From NCBI GenBank assembly GCA_039809865.1, contig JBDHVW010000024.1, forward strand, positions 1 through 64,000: a DNA stretch of 64,000 nt, in the 5' to 3' direction. How positions within the stretch are numbered: the stretch's first letter is position 1; each line of letters begins with the position of its first letter. Positions 58,801-64,000 of the stretch are shown here, piece by piece. The notes under the pieces were generated by a model, which was not told the DNA's origin, ran no database searches, and saw only the letters and a program-made list of their open reading frames with translations. The stretch is from QWHO01 sp039809865 (GTDB lineage: Bacteria > Vulcanimicrobiota > Xenobia > Xenobiales > QWHO01). Both the position numbers and the translations under genes were made by a program.

Positions 58801-60943
58801 CGCCGACCACGGCGAGCTGCTGGCCTCGCGCCGGGATTTTGTCGCGGCCGATGGCTCGCTGCGCGCGGCCGCCGAGCAGGTCGACTTCCTGCATGCGGCC
58901 GAGAAGTTGCTCGCGTCGCTGCAGCAGGGTTGCGAGGCCGACCTGGGCGCGCTGACCACCCGCCTGTCCGGTTTGACCGAGCGCAGCGCGTCGGTCTACG
59001 TGCGCGCGGCCGCCAAAGAGCTGCTCGCGCAGGCCAACGCCCAGCTCGAGAAGGCGCGCGAATTCGTGGGCGCTCAGCCGCAAGACCCCTACGCCGCCCG
59101 GGTGGAGCTCGAGAAGGCACGCGAGCTGCAGAACCGCACCGAGCAGACGATGAACGCGGACCAGCAGATCTTCGACCAGGCCACCGCGATGATCGCGCGC
59201 TCGGGCCAGGAAATCGCGACCGCCAACACCGACGTCGAGGCGGCCGCGGTCAAGAAGTGGAGCACCAACGTGACCGGCTTCGGAGGCGTGGCCCACGCGG
59301 TGGATGCGTCCACGCTGGCGACCGCCCGCGAGCAACTGGCCACGGCGCGCACGCAGCACGCCTCGGCCGAGTCGTCGATGCCCGGACAGAAGTATGAAGA
59401 GGCTTTGAAGGACGCGACCGCCTCATCGGGCTCGGCCACCGGGTCGAGCGGCTCGTCGGCTTCGGTCGTGGCGCGCTTCAAAGCGGAATACGACAAGATG
59501 GTCGCCACCGCCGAGAAGCAGGTCGAGATGGACAAGGCGCTGCCCGCACTGGAGGGACGCGTCTCGCAGACCGCCAGCAAAGCCGGCGCCGAGTACGTGC
59601 GGGATAAGGCCAAGAGCCTGTTGCAGCAGGCGCAGGACGCGACGCGCACGGCGCGCGGGATGATCACCTCCAGCACGCGCAAGCCCTACGAGGAAGAGGC
59701 GGCGGTGCAGCGCGCCGAGAGCCTGCGCACCCAGACCGAGAGCGCCATCAGCTCGGACCACCAGGCCAGCGATACGGCGAAGTCGGCGGTGTCCGCCGCT
59801 GGCAGCGAGATCGATAGCTCCGCGAGAGAGCTGTCCGCGGCCGAGAGCAAGACGTTCCGCCAGAACGTAGCGGGCTACGGCGACGTGAGCCTGAGCGTGA
59901 ACACCTCCGAGCTTTCCACGGCGCGCAGCCAGCTGCAGTCAGCTCGGGAAAAGCTGTCGTCGGCCGAGCGCCAGGTCAGCTCCAAGAGCTTCGAGGACGC
60001 CACCCGCACAGCGGGCGAAGCCAAGAGCGGCGCGTCTTCGTCGAGCAGCTCGACGGCTTCGGTGCTGTCCAAGACCGATGGCGAGTTCCGCAAGCTGGTG
60101 GGTATCGCGGAGCGCCAGGTCGAGGTGCAGCGCGAGCTGGCCTCGGTGGAGAGCAAGTTCAGCTCCACCCGCAGCCGCGTGGGCGAGAGCTACGTGCGCA
60201 GCAACACGCAGTCGGCCTTCTCGTCGGCCTCGAGCGAGCTGGAGTCGGCCCGTTCCGCCGTGAACCGCCGTCCGCCCCAGCCCGATGCGGCGCGCTCGGC
60301 GGTGGCCGAGGCCGAGTCTAAACGGGCCGCCGTGGAGCACTCGATCGACGCGGACAAGCGCGCGTATGATTCGGCCAGGTCCAAGATCGGCTCGGCCGAG
60401 AGCTCGGTCAGCTCGGCCCGCTCGGCCGTCGAGCGAGCCCGCGGGGAGCGCTGGAGCACGAACGTGGACGGCCACGGCAGCGTGAGCGAGTCGATGGACG
60501 ACAGCGACCTGTCCAGCGCTCGTTCGCGCCTGTCGTCGGCAGAGAGCAAGCTGTCGAGCGCTCGCTCCGAGTTGAGCTCGAAGGATTACGAGGACGCCGA
60601 GCGCCGCGCTTCCGAGGCGGACAACGAGGCCGACTCGGCCGCCTCGGAAGCCTCGTCCGCGGTCTCGAAGGGCAAGCGCCGCTTCGACGACCTGGTCAGC
60701 ACCGCCCAGGCGGAGGTGCGCAAGCAGCGCGAGGCAGAGGAGCGCAAGCGCCGCGAGGAGCAGGAGGCGAAGGAGCGGGCCGAGCGCGAGGCCCGCGAGA
60801 AGCGCGAGGCAGAGGAGCGCCGCGAGGCGGCCGAGCGTCATGCAGCGGAGGAGCGCCGCCGCGCCTCCGAGGGCGGCAGCGGCTCGCGGGGTGGCTCCTC
60901 GGGCGGAAGCGGGGGCAGCGGCTCGACGGGCGGCGCCTGGTAG
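55877..60943 (+). CDS. Giant TPM-like, coiled-coil surface protein
   Basis: A 1,688-residue protein. Residues 26-30 are DNVQL, the shared N-terminal peptide. A hydrophobic stretch (about 72-95, ending AHA) acts as signal peptide after a 70-residue extension. Then comes a TPM-like domain (about 97-260; IVLVDGSTNVSADDH, RAIFFRSEELPDKLGVGE), a membrane helix (about 452-472) and a long Ala/Ser/Glu coiled coil. Three repeats of about 199 residues start near 1126, 1325 and 1524, each with a W/F-x-x-NVxGxG core. The end (EERKRREEQEAKERAERE, then Gly/Ser and final GAW) matches the Gly-rich SW/AW tail of YgcG/TPM proteins. Probably a large envelope-anchored structural protein. Confidence 0.85.
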   Translation: MIDTSLRNHNLSLTTPSWASGPKPQDNVQLGSRELVPDWMRKRTAQVPEQAPPVPVEVHAAEETSRGNRLRMGVMLGLTALGAVAPMLMPTVAHAAVVNSVTSVQQVVDQFSAGQHVYVVGNPAINGVPVANGELGRVQQIMREHPNAYIVLVDGSTNVSADDHALSRGIGNHPDFQKVVNPRTGERQGVVIMVYTGIKDAGFVQNNGGKDRAIFFRSEELPDKLGVGEANFADPNTGAPRELMQTYISAFQAGKGLSGALDAVLDRVDTAVNAYAEGAFNGASSAVQQAVDGLNSTRGQVTEFQRKYGTGGSLGSPDVEGWQRQLEQARQALANKDLQGAREHAAALNASLAQWTSAASAYGEAGQTAIAVRTLLNESGSAIRGLEQNDQAASAATHQAAAEKKLQEFEVAYRAKDPSYPEKLAAAQSEANLAARDVQASRDATQLARNVKLYGGSAVVIGVLVTAFVLNHRARAKSKEAQEALDEATARLGERSKELLDLLNRADYHKVSNYSGKTRQLADQMLDNANEALMLVGGASKFVAEAGDLVEGKGVTGKLKNTFLTGNFDRAIGLLTNPEQKLPFSAGDTARVVMEKDSQAATWREQIMAAGTSKTYEKSLNEVLEQIEQRRALAEGQHQQLETKTEHIVQYMAGLTTRLESATARSAELVKEGGPFSGAEIGKALLPAARADMDAKSNDPVHTYDELQKGSKLGESAGRMVGEAEALLKFAGDTRVKLLPALDQARGAVSGISLDWADATSAGLSGRLDEAAKKATRDSAAEEIKALGDEVAGLMKNLTRVAGLDGDRRGAATTELGAVNGEVKTTREELTAGLQQLGLFKAGGDLMPETNPSTGQARILLDQTGPLLSKGSLDSAAESLDGMRGHLKDARGVMADYKAALAEYPGTLADRQSRHAALTSEVAASFGRLDQGYAAAVQPQAARDVKAGETLSGCVSSCEASLGKASTETSAGVAHADHGELLASRRDFVAADGSLRAAAEQVDFLHAAEKLLASLQQGCEADLGALTTRLSGLTERSASVYVRAAAKELLAQANAQLEKAREFVGAQPQDPYAARVELEKARELQNRTEQTMNADQQIFDQATAMIARSGQEIATANTDVEAAAVKKWSTNVTGFGGVAHAVDASTLATAREQLATARTQHASAESSMPGQKYEEALKDATASSGSATGSSGSSASVVARFKAEYDKMVATAEKQVEMDKALPALEGRVSQTASKAGAEYVRDKAKSLLQQAQDATRTARGMITSSTRKPYEEEAAVQRAESLRTQTESAISSDHQASDTAKSAVSAAGSEIDSSARELSAAESKTFRQNVAGYGDVSLSVNTSELSTARSQLQSAREKLSSAERQVSSKSFEDATRTAGEAKSGASSSSSSTASVLSKTDGEFRKLVGIAERQVEVQRELASVESKFSSTRSRVGESYVRSNTQSAFSSASSELESARSAVNRRPPQPDAARSAVAEAESKRAAVEHSIDADKRAYDSARSKIGSAESSVSSARSAVERARGERWSTNVDGHGSVSESMDDSDLSSARSRLSSAESKLSSARSELSSKDYEDAERRASEADNEADSAASEASSAVSKGKRRFDDLVSTAQAEVRKQREAEERKRREEQEAKERAEREAREKREAEERREAAERHAAEERRRASEGGSGSRGGSSGGSGGSGSTGGAW

Positions 60944-60960
60944 ACAGCCTGCTACAACCG

Positions 60961-60986
60961 AGTGGTGCGAGCACGCTCGCACCACT
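60961..60986. other. Intergenic hairpin
   Basis: AGTGGTGCGAGC pairs perfectly with GCTCGCACCACT around a 2-nt loop, 18 bp after the giant gene. Only TT follows, so it is a weak terminator or a processing/protection hairpin. Confidence 0.6.
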
Positions 60987-61041
60987 TGCGCGTAGCACCC
61001 GGGCGCGGCAGAGCTCGGTAGCCAATGGCTAACAGATCGGC

Positions 61042-61047
61042 TATAGT
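61042..61047 (+). promoter_or_regulatory. -10 box TATAGT, 7 nt before GTG 61055 (leaderless)
   Basis: TATAGT followed by 7 nt and the GTG of the antitoxin; no ribosome-binding site. Confidence 0.6.
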
Positions 61048-61054
61048 TAGCTAA

Positions 61055-61288
61055 GTGAAAACCTTCAACATCCATGAGGCCAAAACACACCTTTCGCAGT
61101 TGATCGCTCAGGTCGAGGCCGGCGAAGAGGTCGTTATCGCTCGGGCGGGAACGCCCGTCGTTCGCCTGGTCCTGATTCAGGAGACCAGGGGCAAGCGCCG
61201 CTTCGGTCAGGAAGATGGGGTGGTTCAGATTCCAGACGACTTTGATGAGCCTCTGGACCCGGCGGTCTGGGGCAATCTGTTCGAGTGA
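61055..61288 (+). CDS. Phd/YefM-family (VapB) antitoxin
   Basis: A 77-residue Phd/YefM antitoxin. The DNA-binding half has the family pattern NIHEAKTHLSQLIAQVEAGEEVVIARAGTPVVRLV region (about 5-40); the C-terminal part (IPDDFDEPLDPAVWGNLFE) should wrap the PIN toxin. It overlaps the toxin start by 4 nt (GTGA) and probably represses its own promoter. Confidence 0.95.
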   Translation: MKTFNIHEAKTHLSQLIAQVEAGEEVVIARAGTPVVRLVLIQETRGKRRFGQEDGVVQIPDDFDEPLDPAVWGNLFE

Positions 61289-61680
61289 AGTCGTTGTTGC
61301 TCGACTCGAACGTCTGGCTGTGGATGAATTTCGACTCCGGCCGACTGAAACCCGGGCCCGTGCGGGACGCGCTGGAAGATGCTGGCAACGAGCTCTATCT
61401 CTCGTTAGCCAGCATGTGGGAGATGACTATCAAATATGGTCTTGGCAAGCTCGAGCTGCCAGAGCCTCCGCGTACGCTTTTCGCCAGCCGCTTGGCTCGA
61501 CACTCCATCCAGACGCTCCCCATCGGAATGCAGCACGTGACCTACGTCGCCGAGTTGCCGAACCACCATTCGGACCCATTCGATCGGTTGCTCATCGCCC
61601 AGAGCATTCTGGAATCCCTGACACTGGTTTCGTCCGACCGCAAGCTGGAGCTCTACGATATCGACTTGATGCTCATTTAA
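61285..61680 (+). CDS. vapC: VapC-type PIN-domain ribonuclease toxin
   Basis: A 131-residue PIN toxin. Acidic residues Asp7 (LLLDSNVWLW), Glu near 45 (SMWEMTIKYGLGKL) and Asp near 95 (HHSDPFDRLLIAQS) form the metal site; SSDRKLELYDI ends the domain. It is translated from a GTG overlapping the antitoxin stop. Slightly lower G+C than neighbours, as usual for mobile toxin-antitoxin pairs. Confidence 0.95.
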   Translation: MKSLLLDSNVWLWMNFDSGRLKPGPVRDALEDAGNELYLSLASMWEMTIKYGLGKLELPEPPRTLFASRLARHSIQTLPIGMQHVTYVAELPNHHSDPFDRLLIAQSILESLTLVSSDRKLELYDIDLMLI

Positions 61681-61702
61681 CCTTCCTTTAAGGCCCTTGC
61701 GC

Positions 61703-61708
61703 TAACGT
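61703..61708 (+). promoter_or_regulatory. -10 box TAACGT, 9 nt before ATG 61718 (leaderless)
   Basis: TAACGT lies 9 nt before the ATG of the acyltransferase gene; no ribosome-binding site is visible. Confidence 0.4.
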
Positions 61709-61717
61709 CATCAGGCT

Positions 61718-62872
61718 ATGCATGTGACCGCGCGGACTTTCTCTCAGCCTACCCGAGCCAACGCCCCGCAGCCTACGGCGCCCACCGCGCCCGAGCCGGA
61801 ATATGGGGCGGACATCCCCAACTACACCGGCCCCAGGGACGGGCGGTCGCATCCCAAGTACGGGCCCATCCTGCGCCCCATCGTCAAAGCTCTGGCCTCG
61901 GGTCGCTACCGCGTGCAGATCGAGAACAAAGAGAACCTGCCCGGCAAGTTCGATGGGCCCTACGTCTACTCGCCCACCCACCCGAGCGCCTTCGACCCCA
62001 TCGTGTTCTGCGCCGCCATGGACCGCCCGCTGCGCCTGATGGGCAACCAGTATCTATTCCAGGGCCCGGTCGGACCGGTGCTGACCTGGATGGGGCTCTT
62101 CCCCGTCGACCGGGAGGGCGCCAACCCCGTCACGCTCAAGCATTGCAACGAGGTCCTGACCGAGGGCAACAACCTGGTCATCTTCCCCGAGGGCGGACTG
62201 GTGGGCGAGGCCGAGCGCGATACCGTGGCGCCCATCAAGAAGGGCGCGGCCGCTGCCGCCATCCACGGGGGCGCCAAAGCCATCATCCCGATCGCCATCC
62301 ATTACCAGGAAGACAACCAGAAGCGCCCCGGTGAGGCGTTCCTGGGCGCGCTGAGCGCGGCCGGAGTCACCACCGCGGGCCTCCTGTCTACCCAGGCGGG
62401 CGGTTTCCTGGCGGGCGCCGGCAGCTTCCTGGTGGGCGGCGCTACGGGCGCGTATATCGGCGGCAAGATCGCCGAGCGCTTCGCGCCCGACAGCCCCGAG
62501 ACACATCAGGGCCCCAAATACCTGGCCAGCATCGCCGGCGGAGCGGTGGGCCTGCTCGCGGGGGGCGTCGTCAGCGTGTTCTTCCCGCAGGCCACCGCGG
62601 TGCTCAGCGTCACGGGCGGGCTCGCTACCCTGGCGGCCGCCACCGCGCTCCGCCACCGTCCGCTGGCGCGCATCGCCATCCAGCCCAACCTGGACGCGGC
62701 TCCTTACCAGGCCCGCGAGGACCGCAAGCAAGCCATCGTCGACCTGACCGTCGAGCTCCACCGCTCCCTCGGGAAAGGCAAAGAGGCCCTGACGGGCCAT
62801 CCCTACGACGATAACGCTCCCAAGTTCAAGCCGAAGATCGTCGAGACATACAAGGGCGGCACCACCTGGTAA
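61718..62872 (+). CDS. plsC: 1-acylglycerol-3-phosphate acyltransferase-like protein
   Basis: A 384-residue PlsC-type acyltransferase that would add an acyl chain to lysophosphatidate at the inner membrane. The HxxxxD motif is HPSAFD (His88, Asp93), with the GN-type GNQYLFQG and VDREG blocks and FPEGG (156-160). Unlike ordinary PlsC (about 240 residues), it has a polar N-terminal leader of ~50 residues and an inserted Gly-rich hydrophobic hairpin (about 205-245 and 268-310) resembling two membrane segments before the C-terminal tail. The substrate may therefore differ from classical PlsC. Confidence 0.88.
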   Translation: MHVTARTFSQPTRANAPQPTAPTAPEPEYGADIPNYTGPRDGRSHPKYGPILRPIVKALASGRYRVQIENKENLPGKFDGPYVYSPTHPSAFDPIVFCAAMDRPLRLMGNQYLFQGPVGPVLTWMGLFPVDREGANPVTLKHCNEVLTEGNNLVIFPEGGLVGEAERDTVAPIKKGAAAAAIHGGAKAIIPIAIHYQEDNQKRPGEAFLGALSAAGVTTAGLLSTQAGGFLAGAGSFLVGGATGAYIGGKIAERFAPDSPETHQGPKYLASIAGGAVGLLAGGVVSVFFPQATAVLSVTGGLATLAAATALRHRPLARIAIQPNLDAAPYQAREDRKQAIVDLTVELHRSLGKGKEALTGHPYDDNAPKFKPKIVETYKGGTTW

Positions 62873-62876
62873 CTGC

Positions 62877-63998
62877 TCAGAACCAGACCAGGTCCGCCCC
62901 GTCCCCCGGCCAGGGGGTCAGGTGCACGCTGGGCGGGGCGTTGGGACCCAGGCAGGGAAGCAGGTCGCGGTAGAGCGCCTCGGCCATGTGGGGCACGAGG
63001 GGCGCGTGCAGGCGCGCCAGGTCCAGCAGATCGGCGGCTCGCACGGTGCCGGGCAGCCCGTCCTCGAGGTAGGCCACGGCCGCGGTCACCTCATAGTTGT
63101 CCAGGGCCCCGCTGACCGCCTCGACCAGGTCGGAGAGCGAGCTGGAGAGGGGCCCGGAGCCCACCCAGCGTGTCCGCCGGACGAACTCGGCCTGTAGCTT
63201 CCACCAGCGGTCGAGATGGCTGAGCGAGCCCCCGCAGAACAACCAGCGGGCATTGTCGGCCTCGCCCGGAATGGTCAGCCGGCCCTCACCGGGCCCGCCG
63301 GAACGCAGGATACCGAGCGCGTCCTCCAGCTCGTTGGCGCCGTCGCGGGGCTCGGTGTAGCGCACCCGCAACCCGGCCATCAACCAGTGCCGCACCAGCA
63401 CGTCATCCAGCACGCGGGCCTGCATCGAGTCGGCGTCGCGAAAGCGGGCCGCCGGGGCCGGGGCGTAGGTGCGCTCGCCCCGATAAGGCGCCTCCCACTG
63501 GCGTTTCCAGACCATTTGCTGGGCCCACCAGCGCCGGATCCGCTCGGGGGCATTGGCGCCCAGATCGCGCCGCCCTGGAGGGCGCAACCGCAGGCGCTTC
63601 TTTCGAAGGGGCTCGGGCTCCGGCTCGGGCACCCGATCCGGCGGCGCCGGAAGACGCGGCCGCCGGTCCACCACCTGGACCGTCCGCGGCAGGCGCGGAG
63701 CCGCGTCCGGGGTGGTGGTGCTGGGGCGGGCGTTGGGATAGCCACAGCCGTCGCAAACCGGGTGGGTGCCCTCGAAGAACTCGGGAAAACTGTGCCGCAG
63801 CATCTGGCTGCACCGTGGACAGGCCTGGCGCGTGCGGCGCGAGGCCGCCAGCTCGGGCGAAGGACGCAATTGGGCGCGGTGGATCGAGTAGCCACAGGTG
63901 CAGGTGACGAACTCCTGCGTCAGCCCGCTGGCCGTGGGAGTCTCCATCAACGACTTGCAACGCGGACAGGTCGGTCCTTCGGGGCCTACCACCAGCAC
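62877..63998 (-). CDS. Double zinc-ribbon protein with aminoacyl-tRNA synthetase-like anticodon-binding domain (partial)
   Basis: At least 373 residues, running to the window edge, so the true start may lie outside. Two zinc ribbons (CPRC...CTCGY at about 12-35; CPRC...CDGCG at about 60-85) are followed by a Pro/Arg-rich linker. The C-terminal half resembles the end of class I synthetases: ADNARWLFCGGSLSHLDRWW and EFVRRTRWV, then ALDNYEVTAAVAYLEDGL, LLDLARLHAPLVPHMAEALY and SVHLTPWP, as in the anticodon-binding domain of Leu/Val/IleRS. No HIGH or KMSKS motif and no catalytic domain, so it is not an enzyme. A tRNA- or protein-binding paralogue is likely. Confidence 0.7.
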   Translation of the reverse strand: MLVVGPEGPTCPRCKSLMETPTASGLTQEFVTCTCGYSIHRAQLRPSPELAASRRTRQACPRCSQMLRHSFPEFFEGTHPVCDGCGYPNARPSTTTPDAAPRLPRTVQVVDRRPRLPAPPDRVPEPEPEPLRKKRLRLRPPGRRDLGANAPERIRRWWAQQMVWKRQWEAPYRGERTYAPAPAARFRDADSMQARVLDDVLVRHWLMAGLRVRYTEPRDGANELEDALGILRSGGPGEGRLTIPGEADNARWLFCGGSLSHLDRWWKLQAEFVRRTRWVGSGPLSSSLSDLVEAVSGALDNYEVTAAVAYLEDGLPGTVRAADLLDLARLHAPLVPHMAEALYRDLLPCLGPNAPPSVHLTPWPGDGADLVWF

Positions 63999-64000
63999 CG

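Noticed and set aside
55625..59359. A 1,244-codon open frame antisense to the TPM-like giant gene
   Set aside because: Low-complexity Leu/Gly/Arg/Gln translation and no start signals; the sense gene has conserved repeats.

Overview
The window is about 64 kb of high-G+C DNA from a bacterium with two membranes: it encodes a two-partner-secretion outer-membrane barrel, a PilX-like pilin-type protein and several lipoproteins. I cannot fix the phylum from sequence alone. The compact layout (many convergent genes overlap by a few bases), the frequent leaderless genes (TAnnnT 6-9 nt before the start codon) and the many large proteins of unknown function fit a poorly characterised phylum such as Vulcanimicrobiota/Eremiobacterota, but that is an inference. 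I see no rRNA, tRNA, CRISPR array, prophage or complete insertion sequence.

Layout. 1-1.6 kb: a tandem hairpin repeat and four short unknown genes. 1.66-6.3 kb: a 1,549-residue protein with four MAM-like (InhA-type) beta-sandwich modules. 6.3-9.9 kb: a small protein, an Hsp20 chaperone and a P-type cation ATPase. 9.9-12.65 kb: a two-partner-secretion operon whose exported partner is only a frameshifted remnant. 12.7-19.3 kb: a discoidin-like protein, a beta-propeller, then a plus-strand run of Hsp70-like (DUF3731-type), NRDE, second propeller and MOSC genes. 19.35-22.6 kb: a repeat array ending in an intact leucine-rich-repeat (LRR) gene. 22.6-30.5 kb: a WD-like protein, a secreted protein, a PilX-like protein, a divergent carotenoid oxygenase / acetoacetate decarboxylase-like pair and a small membrane protein. 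30.6-36.3 kb: EEP phosphodiesterase, APC permease, M48 metalloprotease, an unknown protein and an NTF2/VOC fusion. 36.4-40.7 kb: a lower-G+C islet with a HEAT protein, a propeller-like protein and a PIN/HTH toxin-antitoxin pair, bounded by a 29-30 bp direct repeat. 40.9-50.8 kb: mostly unknown proteins, a lipoprotein hydrolase, a GST and a Ser/Cys/Gly-rich protein. 50.8-64 kb: phosphohexomutase, unknown proteins, a decayed ParE-type module, a 1,688-residue TPM-like coiled-coil protein, VapBC, a PlsC acyltransferase and a zinc-ribbon protein with a tRNA-synthetase-like anticodon-binding domain, cut by the window edge.

The strongest unexplained signals are: (1) the 19.4-21.6 kb array, in which one module (33-nt hairpin, leader and the 5' end of the LRR gene) recurs three times truncated, always ending at the same point of the LRR code, before the intact copy; (2) a shared N-terminal peptide D-x-V-[EQ]-L at residues 25-35 of six otherwise unrelated proteins, most with leaderless promoters; (3) four 6-bp palindromes, alternately CGTACG and GTATAC, at exact 20-bp steps between two divergent genes.
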